Shown here piece after piece: positions 23,258 through 34,369 of a stretch of DNA of 64,000 nucleotides; the first letter of the stretch is position 1, and the number at the start of each line of letters is the position of its first letter. A model generated the notes under the pieces. It saw nothing but the letters and a program-made list of their open reading frames with translations, did no database searches and was not told the origin of the DNA. This DNA is from Piezodorus guildinii (Eukaryota; Arthropoda; Insecta; Hemiptera; Pentatomidae), in NCBI GenBank assembly GCA_023052935.1, contig JAJSOM010000038.1, positions 1-64,000 on the forward strand. The letters are read 5' to 3'. A program made the translations under genes and the position numbers.

Positions 23258-24298
23258 TAACTAGAAGGCCATCTTCTTTTCAGACGCCTCGAAAGATTGT
23301 CAGGAATGGAAGTGGAAGCTAGGATTGATACCTGGTTCCAGCTAAACCAGCTACATAAGGAATATTAAGGTCTTTATGGACTTGGAAAATGCCAGGAGGT
23401 GGAACTAATCAAATTGACCATGTGTTGATATCTTCCAGACATGCCTCGGATATTAATGATGTTCGAGCCTGCAGGGGACCGAATTGTGATTCTTATCATT
23501 ATCTATTAAAAGCCGTTTTCAGACACAGGTTGGCTTATAGTCGCCGAGAAGCTGAAGGTTGAAGAGCAACTGGTCCTATATGAAGACACTCTTAAGAATA
23601 AGCTGCAGAACTGCGAAGAGAATAGTGACAATGAAGAAGAGTGGACACATTTAGAATGAAGATATTCTAAAGTTCATTAAATCGAGAAGAATTAGTTGGT
23701 TGGGTCATATCGAGCAAATGCCAGTTGAAAGGATGCCTAAGAAAGTTCTGCGCGAAACGTTTCCAGGAAAAAGAAAGAGGGGACGTCCACGTAAATGTTG
23801 GATTAAAGACGTGGAAGAGGATCTGTCTAAAATTGGAGTGACCAACTGGAGAAGGCGGGCCATGGACAGACAAGAATGGCGAATCATTGTTGCAGAGGCC
23901 AAAGTTCACCTTGGACTGTAGAGCCGGAGAAGAAGAAGGTCTTTATGGATGAGCTTATTCGTGACAAATTGAGGAGCATTGAGGATTTTTCGAAGGATTT
24001 TGGATTGTAAGGATTCAAGACGGGAAGGATTTGATGGTTTAGTGGAGCCCCAAAGCTCAACCCCGTAAGTCCAGATAGATTTTATGATGATCATGTAGGT
24101 GAGTCTTTTGTAGTTAAGTGGAAGGTTAGAGCATCCGTCGAGTGTGTTGAAGTAACCGAAAGCGGCGAGCAGTTTTTTGTCGTTTCAAGCTAGTGTGGGG
24201 ATTCCATGATGGACGTATGTCAAGTAGAAGTCCTAGGTAGCGGATCTGTTCAACTGGAACAAGCGGAATATTATTAAAGGATATTGTAGGGCAGTTTT
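23258..24298 (-). pseudogene. Jockey-type LINE 3' fragment, split by another LINE
   Basis: Minus-strand reading gives VEQIRYLGL, a KRQKTARRF-like helix block, then IWTYGVELWGSTKPSN, ESLQSKILRKILNAP, FVTNKLIHKDL and the terminal RRLKRRWP. This is the RT thumb and C-terminal tail of the Jockey family found intact in relatives at 24905 and 53590. A second LINE interrupts it at 23381-23935 with a 14-bp duplication of AAGGTCTTTATGGA. Confidence 0.75.
23381..23935 (+). mobile_element. Internally deleted LINE inserted in the Jockey fragment
   Basis: Flanked by AAGGTCTTTATGGA at 23367-23380 and 23936-23949, a clear 14-bp target duplication. The left part encodes an AP-endonuclease fragment ([36 protein letters not shown]). 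The right part (about 23658-23922) encodes the element tail: WLGHIEQMPVERMPKKVL, KRKRGRPRKCW and NWRRRAMDRQEWRIIVAEAK. The whole RT between them is missing. A GAA-rich tail precedes the right duplication. The insertion is younger than the host Jockey fragment. Confidence 0.82.
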
Positions 24299-24464
24299 TT
24301 GTTTTTAAATTATATTAATACTAGTATTATGACGAATGATTATTGATATAAACCTAATCTTGCTAACCATCTTACAATTTTACCAAAATGAATAGGGTTC
24401 CTTCCAAGATGGGTACTGGTTTCGGGAGGAAACAAATGTAGTTCGACTGAGTACTTTGTTACAA

Positions 24465-24900
24465 CAATAAGTTAACCGAACCCGAAGGTTCAATGCCGAT
24501 ACCACTAAATGTTGCCTGCACAGATTCATCCAATGATCAACTTTTGAAGCACAAGCCCTAGAGATCAGACTTGACGAAATCATCCCATCGACGCCATGGC
24601 CTGCCTCTCAGACGTCTACCAGTTGGTTTAGTCGGTATACGCTCTTCACAGAGCCTAACGAATTTCCACTCCTATTCGAGACGTCGCAACCCTATAAACT
24701 CAATAATACTGACAGTGTAAAAGTCCCGTAATTTTGGGTTCGGTGACCTTTTGAATTATCCAATTGCCTCATCTCTCCAAATATTTACGTAAAACCTAAA
24801 GGCGTTGTTCATCCTTCGAAGTAAGCAACCACGTTTCACATTTGTACAGTGCCATCGGAAAAATAATAGTTTTATAAATCATAATCTTTAAGCTTCTTGA
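24465..24900 (-). pseudogene. LINE C-terminal tail, second copy
   Basis: Aligns along its length with 1796-2240: same orientation, same order of CATCCCATCGACGC, GACGTCTACCAGTTGG and CGTTGTTCATCCTTCGAAGT, with several small indels. It encodes a degraded version of the GRPKRRWEDCVKADFEG tail. It ends at 24900, where a Jockey fragment of opposite orientation starts. Confidence 0.7.
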
Positions 24901-24904
24901 TAAT

Positions 24905-25913
24905 CCGTTCCTACCTCACTAATAGAACCTTTCAAGTAAATCATAACCTTTCCTACTCTTTCATATTTTCTCAGTCTGCAGGTGTACCTCAGGGAGTATC
25001 TTAGGTCACATTCTTTATACGGTATATACAGCTGATATCTCACTCCATCCTAGCACTGTCCTCACAACTTACGCGGATGACACTTGTGTGTTATCCGTCC
25101 ATAACCAACCAAACCGCTGCATCCCAAATCCTTCAGTCCCACATCACAGCCATTGAGGTATGGTGTCGGAATTGGAGGATTAAAATAAATCCTAAAAAAT
25201 CCCACCAAATTACCTTTACCCTTCGTCGAAAACCGATGACCTCCTGCCCTACCGTATCCTTTAATAATACGCCACTCATACCTGTTGAACAAATCCGATA
25301 CCTAGGACTCCATCTTGACAAACGTCTTACATGGAACCTTCACACGAGACAAAAACGACAGGAAACTGCCCGTAGATACCGATTACTACAACACTTACAA
25401 GACAAACGTTCAAAACTTCCAATTCACTACAAAAAGCTCATTTATATCACTGTCATCAGACCAATCTGGACCTATGGAATCGAACTTTGGGGCTCTACTA
25501 AGCCATATAATTCCTACCGCATCCAATCCTTACAATCCAAAATCCTTCGCAAAATCTTAAATGCTCCTTATTTCGTCACAAATAAAATCATCCATAACGA
25601 CCTTAATATCCCATTTGTGGCAGACCTTTCTCGTACCAGATATACCACTTTTAATTCCAAACTCCCAACTCATATAAACCCTCTTGTCCGCAACCTATCA
25701 ACCTCGCATATTCCTGAAAACCCTCCAAGGCGATTGAAAAGAAGATGGCCTCGGGATCTACTTACTTAAATAAACATCGAAGTACTACCGCTGGGTAGTT
25801 TCATCACAAGCCTTATCCGCCTTTTATTATAATTCATCACTTTTACTTATTGTATTTATGTAATATACAGATGTAAAATTCAATAAAATATAATTAAAAA
25901 AACAAAAAAAAAA
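24905..25913 (+). pseudogene. Jockey-type LINE, 5'-truncated, with 3' UTR and poly(A)
   Basis: Starts inside the RT: SAGVPQG, then LYTVYTADI and TYADDTCVL (25077 onward). A frame of about 230 residues follows, with WCRNWRIKINPKKS, IRYLGLHLDKRLTW, IWTYGIELWGSTKPYN, SKILRKILNAPYFVTNK and a terminal RRLKRRWPRDLL. The 3' UTR (TACCGCTGGGTAGTTTC...) ends in an A-rich tail at about 25895-25913. The upstream portion has stops, so this is a dead-on-arrival copy. Its family matches the fragments at 38771 and 53590. Confidence 0.85.
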
Positions 25914-26267
25914 CATGGTTTCTCGATAACATTACGATTTTTTTCGTGATTTAGCATTGAGAAAAAAAAAATTAAAAATAAAGATAGAGAGAGAAAAACA
26001 AAATAGTTCAAAGAGATATTATACGAAATAACCTGCCAAGCAATACCTGATTATGTGATGTCACTTATTAAAAATACAAAAGCTTACCTTAAGTACACCA
26101 AAATTAGCCATCTTTTATCTACAACGGTAATGCAAGCTTATTTATCTGAGTTATTATTTATTTATTTACAATTGGTTTTGTTTGTGTTCTAATGTTATTT
26201 GCCATCTGCAAAAAAGTGCAATAAGCAAAATAACTTCCGAAAATCGGTTAAATTAAGGCATCTCTAT

Positions 26268-26490
26268 AGATCACCGCCTCAAAAGTCTTCGGGATAGGTT
26301 GTACGGGTTAGTGTGGGATTTAAGTGTTTGGGCCGATGGGTTCATGTTGTGAGTCAGTCTGTCATGAAATCTTTTATAATATTCTGTGACTATGTCTGAG
26401 ACTGTGAGTATTTCCAAGTCCTTGTGAAGTAATTCGTTGGTTACATAAAACGGTGCATCCACGATTTTTCGCAATTTTTTGATTGAAGAG
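26268..26490 (-). pseudogene. Jockey-type LINE fragment
   Basis: Minus-strand reading: SIKKLRKIVDAPFYVTNELL, HKDLEILTVSDIVTEYYKRF, HDRLTHNMNPSAQTL and NLSRRLLRR. This is a diverged Jockey C-terminus. It meets the 3' UTR of another copy, on the opposite strand, at about 26495. Confidence 0.65.
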
Positions 26491-26495
26491 ACTGA

Positions 26496-26626
26496 ACTAC
26501 CGCTGGGTAGTTTCTTCACAAAACCATATACGCCTTTTATTATAATTCATCACTTTTACTTATTGTATTTATGTAATAAACAGTTGTAAAATTCAATACA
26601 ATATAATTAAAAAAAAAAAAAAAAGT
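26496..26626 (+). pseudogene. Jockey 3' UTR and poly(A) tail only
   Basis: Nearly identical to the 3' UTR at 25775-25913 (CTACCGCTGGGTAGTTTC, CTTTTATTATAATTCATCAC, ATTCAATACAATATAATT) and ends in an A-run at 26611-26625. A very short 5'-truncated insertion. Confidence 0.75.
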
Positions 26627-26629
26627 TTC

Positions 26630-27045
26630 TTGAGAGAAGCTACTGAATGATTAAATGCATTTCCTGCCTTTGTAAGCAATTCGCACGTTTGTAAGAGTAA
26701 TTATTTGTTGTTTCATATTTTAATAGCCTTCAATTAAGCTAAATGCTGCTTACAATAATTTCGATTTAACAGATTTTATTGGATCAGAACCTAAGTACTT
26801 ACCGAACGCCAGAACTTCATATATTTTATCATTACTGAGAAGTTTCTTAAGCTTAGTTTTTCATTCATAATCTGGGGATTTGTCATATGGACTTTGATCT
26901 GGAGGATTATACATTAAATATGCACAGTGAAGCCACGTGATTGCATGGTTATCATAATCGGCTTAGAACTCATGTAATAGATATATAATAATCCAGGTGA
27001 TCCTAATCGTTACTGATAAGAACGGGAAAAATAAAAACTGACAGT
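26630..27045. other. No recognised feature upstream of the 27094 gene
   Basis: A+T-rich single-copy-looking sequence with no transposon match inside this window. It presumably contains the distal promoter of the downstream gene. Confidence 0.4.
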
Positions 27046-27050
27046 TTACT

Positions 27051-27083
27051 TAAAAACCGATTCGAAAAGAGATTCCTCTCAGT
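27051..27083 (+). promoter_or_regulatory. Candidate core promoter (A-rich box and TCAGT initiator)
   Basis: TCAGT at 27079-27083 matches the arthropod initiator. A TTAAAAAC stretch lies about 30 bp upstream in the TATA position. Together they give a 5' leader of only about 13 nt before the ATG at 27094. This rests on consensus alone. Confidence 0.3.
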
Positions 27084-27093
27084 CAGTGACAAA

Positions 27094-27783
27094 ATGTTAA
27101 GGATAGTGTTCGTCTTCGCGTGCTTCGGGTTCTGCCTCTGCCAGTCCCGGCAGCATCAGGTCGTCGACTTCGTCATCAAGCAGGCCAACCGCGCCATCAA
27201 GGAAACCTTCAACAACACCGTCCTCCGAGACAGGTTCGACTACAGGATCAACAACTATTTTACTTATGCGAGCAACTACACTCTCGGAGACTTCTCTTCG
27301 GCGGAGAGGGCGACCAACGCCCCGATGTCGGTGATGAGCGTGAGATGCGGTCCTAAAACCACGCGGTTCCTTCTGAACATGGAGGTTAGGATGAAGCAGT
27401 TCCAACTTGCTTATAATGCAAATTGGAAACTGTTCTTCTTGAATTACATGGGGAACATGACGGTGAACAACGATGACCTCAGAGGGCGAATAACTGGAGA
27501 GATAGTCGTCGACGTCACCAAGAATCCTAGAAAGGAGACAGCTTGTTTCCCGAAATGGAAATCTCTAGCCGTGTCACGATGGGGCGAATTCAAGCTGAAC
27601 TTTAGCAATGACAATATCTTTTACAGGCCCCTGGAGAAGATACTGTCCTTCATCCTTACTGTTCATGTCCCCAAAGTGGTCAGCGTCATAACATCCAGTT
27701 ACAGTTCCAATTTGAAAATCCCAGAGAGCTTCACGAAGAGAATATGTCCCTATTTTTGGAAGCTAGCTAGAAAGCAATGGTGA
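27094..27783 (+). CDS. Secreted group-7-allergen/JHBP-like protein
   Basis: 229 residues in one uninterrupted frame. Residues 1-17 form a clear signal peptide (hydrophobic core VFVFACFGFCLC), so the product is secreted or luminal. The rest resembles the elongated lipid-binding fold shared by group 7 mite allergens and the takeout/JHBP proteins: an amphipathic N-terminal helix (VVDFVIKQANRAIKETFNN), alternating beta-type segments, a pair of cysteines (VRCGPK and ETACFPK) and a C-terminal helix with RICPYFW. NYTL and NMTV are N-glycosylation sequons. Such proteins bind small hydrophobic ligands; the ligand here is unknown. The ATG has a good context (CAAAATG) and G+C rises over the frame. It is intronless as seen and shares its layout with the gene at 46073. 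The family call is by fold and pattern, not by a diagnostic motif. Confidence 0.72.
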   Translation: MLRIVFVFACFGFCLCQSRQHQVVDFVIKQANRAIKETFNNTVLRDRFDYRINNYFTYASNYTLGDFSSAERATNAPMSVMSVRCGPKTTRFLLNMEVRMKQFQLAYNANWKLFFLNYMGNMTVNNDDLRGRITGEIVVDVTKNPRKETACFPKWKSLAVSRWGEFKLNFSNDNIFYRPLEKILSFILTVHVPKVVSVITSSYSSNLKIPESFTKRICPYFWKLARKQW

Positions 27784-27965
27784 AAATTAAGATCAGAGCT
27801 TTAACAAACATTTCATGCAATCTCATAACATTGAAGAATTACAATTGTAACATATAGGTATTGTGATAATTAAAAGTGTTAAGTGTAAATTAAATATATC
27901 CAGGTAGAGGTAGACCTGCGTTCCTGTAAAGTTGATCAATTTACATTTTACTAAATGTACATTTT

Positions 27966-27971
27966 AATAAA
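27966..27971 (+). terminator. Polyadenylation signal AATAAA
   Basis: Canonical AATAAA about 180 bp after the stop at 27783. A second AATAAA is at 28070-28075. Either gives a 3' UTR of 0.2-0.3 kb. Confidence 0.5.
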
Positions 27972-28184
27972 ACTCTACCCTAACTGAGAATGTAGAAGTT
28001 ATTTGCTGTGAAGAAGAATACTCATGAAAAATGATCTGTCAAACTTTATTTTTGTGTTTTGTTATAGTTAATAAAACTTTTAAAAAGAAATTTATGTATT
28101 TATTTTATTTTATTTATTTAAATCCTACGAGAAAACCTAATAACAGTTTTTTCAAGTAAGTATATGAAAACTTTAGAGCCATTC

Positions 28185-28875
28185 CATTTTTCTCTTATTT
28201 AAATTCATATGTCTTAGGAAATGAAAATATTTTGAAAATTTTAACTGTACAAATAGTAAATGCTACTTTTACATACAAAATATATTTTATTTTACCTAAC
28301 GTCCGTTTAGAATTGCATACTCAGTAGAGGATTAAAAGGATTTTGTTCAATAACTCAGTTATTTTTGAAGATAGAAAAAAAAAATTACTAGTGTTTTTTA
28401 ACCATATAATTTTTAAAAAGTGAAAAAATAAAAAAAAATTGAAATTTTACACATAAATACGCTCATAACTCAGTTTTTTTTTTTTGTTTTTTTTTACAGA
28501 GAAAAGTATGTATAGTATTCAGAATCAGTAAAGCCCGATAAACAATAAAAACAAAGGAAAAATGAAATAAATTGAAATCTCGCTGATATATTCGCTAGTA
28601 ACTACGTTATTTTCGAAGATAGAGAAAAAATTTACTATCGTTTTTTAACAAAAAAAAACAACGCAAATAATCATATAAAAGAGAAAAAATAAAAAATAAA
28701 TGAATTTTTTCACATAAATACGCTTATAACTCAGTTATATTTGAAGATAGAGAAAGTGTCTTAGAATTAGTAAAGCGCGATAAAAAAAAAAAATCATATG
28801 TATATTCAAGTAACAGGTTAGATGTAAAAACATAAAAAATCCGTTATCATTGAACGATAAAGGATAATCGATTTC
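28185..28875 (-). repeat. Dispersed repeat family B, copy 3 (no satellite, no MITE)
   Basis: Inverted relative to the copies at 2840 and 21377, and contiguous. Read on the minus strand it runs CGATTATCC...TTTTTACATC directly into TAACCTGTTACTTGAATATA, then through the CTCTATCTTC, AACGTAGTTACTAGCG, TACTGATTCTGAATACTATA and TGAACAAAATCC blocks, to CATTTCCTAAGACATATG. It is therefore the uninterrupted reference for both the MITE at 3236 and the satellite array. Confidence 0.8.
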
Positions 28876-29021
28876 TATAGCATGCTTTATAAATACGAAC
28901 CATTATAATTATAATTTTAAACTGTTATATTGCAAAATGACCTTTCTGTTTTCGCTCTGGTTCCGATTATTAATATATTTTTATGAGAAAGGTACATAAA
29001 TACTTTATTTGTACATTTTTA

Positions 29022-29148
29022 CTTTCACTTACTATATATAGGAAGGGTAAGTATTGCGATTGTGAAAATTTTCGTATTCCTGTTTTCAATGGAAATACAC
29101 ATTTTAGGGTCCCCTAAGTCCAACTAACTAAGTCCCGAAAAAAGGTCT

Positions 29149-29192
<44 letters not shown>

Positions 29193-29933
29193 TATCTCCC
29201 GGGCGGAAACGGTGAGTCGTATGAAACTGAAATTTCGTATTTAAGACAAATATACGCCCGAGACGTACAAAACCTTTTTCATCAAAATGTGCTTACCAGA
29301 AGAGCCACTTCATACCATGCATTTTGCACCTTTTTTTCGATTTTCTCTAAAACGGTTCCGACGATTTTGATTAAACTGGCTAAATCGATGTAAATTTAAT
29401 ATGCTTAAACGTCATGTAAGTTTCATTCTGATTAAAATGGTCTGACAATGCTTAAATGCCGATATTTTTTTCTTCTAATGTACCTCTAATTTTGTAGATT
29501 GTATAAAAGTAACCATATTATCTTGTTAGCGTTGATAAATAACAGCTAAATATGTAAGTTGTGCGAATTTGAAAAACAACTAAAGGAGAAAACTGGAAAA
29601 AATATTTTTTAAATGCAAGTTTTTTTATTTTGAACATAGCGACAGTAATATACATGTATGATATACCGTTTGAAAGCTAAAGATTTTAGAAAAAAATATC
29701 TTATCGTCAAGGTCTTAAAAGTTAATAGAGAGTGATGAAAAGCCGATAAAACTAACTGATTATTTTAAATAAAAATATAATAGATTTTTTAATAAAATAC
29801 ATGTTTCTATAGAAATTCAATTTAATTAATTCTTTAATAGTTTCACGTATTTTTATCTCTAACTGTATTTGCGAATTATTTCATTGATTTTAAATACAGA
29901 GGTAAGTGAAAGTCGTGTGTTGCCCGCACCAGA
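29022..29933 (-). mobile_element. Helentron/HINE-like element, copy 3
   Basis: Complete and inverted. The minus strand begins TCTGGTGCGGGCAACACACG, and the plus-strand left end is CTTTCACTTACTATATATAGG. The interior includes a (GT)n run (29151-29191) at the place where other copies have a shorter CA run. Confidence 0.65.
29151..29191 (+). repeat. (GT)n microsatellite inside the HINE-like element
   Basis: About 20 GT units. The homologous position in copies at 33.78, 52.09 and 60.27 kb holds 5-10 CA units, so this is an element-borne microsatellite that varies between copies. Confidence 0.95.
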
Positions 29934-31114
29934 TTTTTAGTATTATGTCACTTTGATTCTAGTCTAGCATACGTGTTGAAGTATCATCCAACGAATATTG
30001 GGTCAGAATTAAACTTTTAATGTGTTTTAATATTTTTTTCCCCGCGAATAACATAATTCCAATAATTTCTTTTTATCCTTCAAACTTTTAATGTTTATAT
30101 TTCATTTAATGAATTAATTAAGAAGGGAAGTTTCAAGTATACTATAACATAATCAGGCATTGTTACTAATGAAAATCGTTTGAAATGAGCAACATTAAAG
30201 ATACGTTACACGAATCTTTTTTTTAAATTAACCAGATAGGACTATTTCCAACTATTATTTCAGACATTGTGTAACGAATTTCATAAAAATTAAAAGTATA
30301 TTGTATAAAGATGAAAAATCAATACAAGTGGCACTGTATTTGAATTGTAGTGCGAACGTTGCAGTAACATTGTAGAACTTTAGTTTGAGCGACACAGGTC
30401 ACAAAAACTTACGACTAAAACTAGCATTACTTTGGTTTTTCCATTTCTATATGTCAATTATAATAAGGTGAGAACTAAAAATATATTGAACAAAAGTTTA
30501 GGCTATTGAATAGCAGAAAGAAAAGACTACCGTGTTGAATCGGGTTAATAGAATAGTTCTATATTATCTGAATAGTTGAATATTTTCTATGATCCTTATT
30601 ATGAGATTAAAAGTTTAACTAAGTATTAAATACTGGAATAATAACTCATTTTTAAAAAACATTTCATCATTAAAACAGAAAAAAAAAAAAAAAAACAGAA
30701 AAAATACATTGGAAATTTTATTAGGAACGCTACCTAACAGTCGAAGGACGAATGGGAGATCTAATGATCTATTGGAAAATGTTGACAGTGCTAGACTCAA
30801 TTAGAATACTGTTTGCATTCCCTACCTGCATCTAAATCATCCACTTACGAAGGTTTCCACCCGTTGGGAGTACTCAATCGTATATGCCTGGATAATGTTA
30901 TCGTTTCGACGATCGGTTACTCAATGTATACGCTATTATAGGTTACCAAAATAATAATAACTATATATATATATTTTTTACGTTCATTTACCTATATGTA
31001 TATAGATAGGGACAGAGTATACTCTCTCTAAATTAATTAATTTAAATTATGTAAAAATTAGGATATGATCATTATATGTTCAAGAAAAATAATACAATTA
31101 TTTTATCACATTTA
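29934..31114. other. No recognised feature
   Basis: About 1.2 kb of A+T-rich DNA with no repeat shared inside the window and no convincing frame. Only short microsatellite-like tracts (A-run near 30680, TATATA near 30963) are seen. Confidence 0.4.
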
Positions 31115-31116
31115 TA

Positions 31117-31939
31117 TTGGGTTGTTTCAGATGAAATGTCTGTTTTTATAGTTTCTGAAAAACATAAAGGATTTTTCAGGTCTCTGTTGTTTTCTTCCGA
31201 ATGTTTACATATTTAAAGTAAACAGTTACTAATCCTCTACCTTTGTATTATAAACATTAGCTTCCCAATAAATTACCCACTTTTTAGTATACCTCGAAAT
31301 ATGGACATGGAAACATGCGATTTTCGAGTAATGTTTTTGTACGAGTTTAAACTCGGCCATTCAGCAGCTGAGGCCGCTAGAAATATTTGCAAGGCGTTTG
31401 GGGAAGGGAGTGCTAATGAACGAAGCCCTACAGTAGAAGGAAGCCTCTACCAAACAGTTAAAGGACTCTCAGCACAACTAAATGCAAGTGCATCTGCCGT
31501 TTCCAGACATTTAAAGTGTATTGCAAAAGTAAAAAAGCTCGATACATGGGGCATCTCATGATCTCACTGAGCGGCAGCAAGACCCCATGTTTCAAAACAT
31601 ACCGTGCAAAAATTGAAAGAACTGGACTACGAAGTTCTTCCGAACCCACCATATTCTCCCGACTTGTCTCCAACTGATTACCACCTGTTCAAGAATTTAT
31701 ACAACTTCGAATGAAAACCCTTTGAAAATGATAATCAAGTGAAAAGTGCGTTTTCAGATTTTGTTACACTTCAAAGCTCAGAGTTTTTCAGTTCGGGGAT
31801 AAAAATGCTGGTGTCACGTTGAGAAAAATGTGTAGAAAAAGAACGTAAATACTTCGAATAAAATTATCTTGTTTTTATATCGTATTTTTAATAAAAATCC
31901 TTTACCTTGAAAACGGACATTCTATGTCACACAACCCAA
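31117..31939 (+). mobile_element. Mariner element, internally deleted, copy 1
   Basis: Terminal inverted repeats TTGGGTTGTTTCAGATGAAA (left) and the inverse of the right end GACATTCTATGTCACACAACCC, between TA duplications at 31115-31116 and 31940-31941. The 823-bp length is well short of a full mariner of about 1.3 kb. See the transposase pseudogene inside. Confidence 0.9.
31301..31850 (+). pseudogene. Mariner transposase, catalytic core deleted
   Basis: The N-terminal DNA-binding region is readable: FRVMFLYEFKLGHSAAEAAR, NICKAFGEGSANERS, then SLYQTVKGLSAQLNASAS and VSRHLKCIAKVKKLDTW. After a stop and frameshift, the C-terminal block PPYSPDLSPTDYH is recognisable (NPPYSPDLSPTDYHLFK in another frame, around 31650-31700). 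The first two acidic catalytic positions are gone. A second deletion removes the WFA...RGRPPS region present in the copy at 55.5 kb. The product cannot be active. Confidence 0.85.
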
Positions 31940-31941
31940 TA

Positions 31942-33015
31942 GAAAAAGGTACCTACTCCGGTACATCAAAAACTCACCACCTTGTGAAAATATAGAGAAC
32001 ATTGTGAATATTGATAGCATCAACAAATTGACTAATCTTTATCTGATTTTACTAACACTTATCAAACATATACTCTTCTGGTGAAAATTAGATATTAATA
32101 ATAATGAATTAAAAAGAAAAACAATATGAAAAGTTAAGACTCAGAAGTGTATTGTTAATTTATTGGAATATAATCTGAAATATTGTGTTATTTATTATGT
32201 ATTTTCACTACGATAGGCGGAAAATAAACTTGTTGTATTTGAATATATTTGAACAAGTTTATTTTCTTTAACAAATAAATATCTTTATTATCTTAAAAAT
32301 CTCCATCTTTCCCAATAACATGGACTGACAGAATACTTTAGTGTTTTTTTAGTTTTTATGAATGGAAATATTTACTAAGGAGCTATGCTGGCAATCATAA
32401 AAGATAATATTTGTAACGAGATGACACTATTGGTCGCAAGGGCCTCTCGTTTTTTCTATCCCATGCATGTTTAAACAGACCAATCACCCTGTTTTCACTC
32501 GACTTGAAATTGACGTTCAAGAGTGGGAAAAATCCAATTTATTTCCATATAAAACCAAATCACCAGATATCAGGACCTTGGTAAAACGTATAATGAAGCT
32601 AATAAAAAAAAGAGAGTACTGATTAAAATATAATCCACAATAAAAAACCTCCCTTTGTAATGTAGCTAATTAAAATTTTATTTTAATGAAATTCATAAAC
32701 TTTTTTATTATAGCTAATGAAAACCATTTTATCTCATCATTTTGTTTTTTTCAATTATATAGGCAACTTCATTAATTTATTTCATTTTTGATACTTATGT
32801 ATTTATTTTTTAATCACCGTTATCTGTTTCCTTCGTCAATATACTGATGACATTTTTGTTTTACTGTTAGGAATTAAAATATATTTCTGTAGAATACTAA
32901 TAGTGCTACTGGGAGATGATGTGACGTCAGGCATGTTACATGGGTTAGGCATTGTCTGTTATTGACATTAATTGTGAAGGCAATAATTTCGTACTGTATT
33001 AGCTGAAATAAAAAA
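31942..33015. other. No recognised feature
   Basis: About 1.07 kb of A+T-rich sequence. It contains TTGAATATATTTGAACAAG and other short repeats, but no gene or transposon end that I can support. Confidence 0.4.
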
Positions 33016-33934
33016 TCTGGTGCGGGCAACACACGACTTTCACTTATCTCCATTTTTTAAATCAATGAAAGAATTTTCAAATACATTTAAAGATAAAAAT
33101 ACGTGAAACTATTAAAGAATCAATTAAATTAAATTTCTATAGAAACATGTGTTTCATAAAAAAATCTATTATATTATTATCTAAAACAATCACTTAGTTT
33201 TATCGGCTTTTTATTAACTCTCTATTAACTTTTAAAAGCTTGTGTATGAGATAATATTTTTTCTAAAATCTTTAGCTTTCCAACGGTATATCATACATGT
33301 ATAATACTGTTCTTATCTTCAAAAAAGAAAAGTTGCATTAAAACAAATATTTTTTCTGTTTTCTCCTTTAGTTGGGTATCAAATTCGTTTAATTTATATA
33401 TTTACCTGTTTTTCATCAGTGGTAATAAGATAATATAGTTATTTTTACAAAATCCATAAAATTAAAGGTACTTTAAAAGAAAAAAAAATGTAAAATATCG
33501 GCATTTAAGCCCTGTCAAACCATTTTTATCAGAATGAAACCTACATGATATGAAAGCCCATTAAATTTCACATCGATATAGGATCATATTATAATCATAG
33601 TATAATCAAAATTTTCGGAACAGTTTTTGAGAAAATCGAAAAATTTGCACCTTTTTTATGCATGGTATAAAGTGGCTCTTCTGGTAAGCTCATTTTGATG
33701 AATAAGGTTTTGTACGTCTCGGGCGTATATTTGTCTTAAATACGAAATTTCAGTTTCATACGACTCACCGTTTCCGCCCGGGAGATACCACACACACACA
33801 CACACTTAGACCTTTTTTCCGGACTTAGTTATTTGGACTCAGGTGACCCTAAAATGTGTATTTCCGTTGAAAACTGGAATTCGAAAATTTGCTCGATTGC
33901 AATACTTTCCCTTACTATATATAGTAAGTGAAAG
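33016..33934 (+). mobile_element. Helentron/HINE-like element, copy 4 (best complete copy)
   Basis: Starts TCTGGTGCGGGCAACACACG and ends CTTACTATATATAGTAAG plus TGAAAG. The terminal inverted pair is CTTTCACTTA / TAAGTGAAAG. A (CA)n run lies at about 33788-33805, followed by AGACCTTTTTTCCGGACTTA. About 919 bp, no coding capacity. Confidence 0.7.
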
Positions 33935-34369
33935 TTAAAACGGCATCACAACATTTATGACAAATCAGTTTTCTATAGTTAGTAAAAAGTACAGTTTCTC
34001 AATTAAATGTTTACAGCTAATTTGAGAATAGCCAGGCTTAAAAGGCTATTTAAAACATTAAACTTTATCGTATAAAATATCATTATTAACAAAGGTAATC
34101 CACATAAATAATTATGAAAAGAATTGTAATGGAATCTTTTTTTTAATTTAACTCAAGAGCTATCATGATATAAAAATGTTTACTATATTGGAATTAGTAT
34201 AATTTGGATTTTTTTTTAAATATTATTTGAAATTTACAACTGTATTATTGAATTCATCAAGTAAAGTTTAGGAAAGAATCAAAAATTCACATAATACACT
34301 TGTAGAGAAACTACCTATTGGCAGCACTCAAAATTAAAAATCATAAATGTAAAGCTTCTGTAACATTTC

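Noticed and set aside
27097..27405. 102-residue minus-strand frame
   Set aside because: Shadow of the secreted-protein gene, which has a signal peptide and a family-like pattern on the plus strand.
29151..29393. 80-residue frame starting MCVCVCV
   Set aside because: It starts in the (GT)n microsatellite and runs through a HINE-like element; related copies do not keep the frame.
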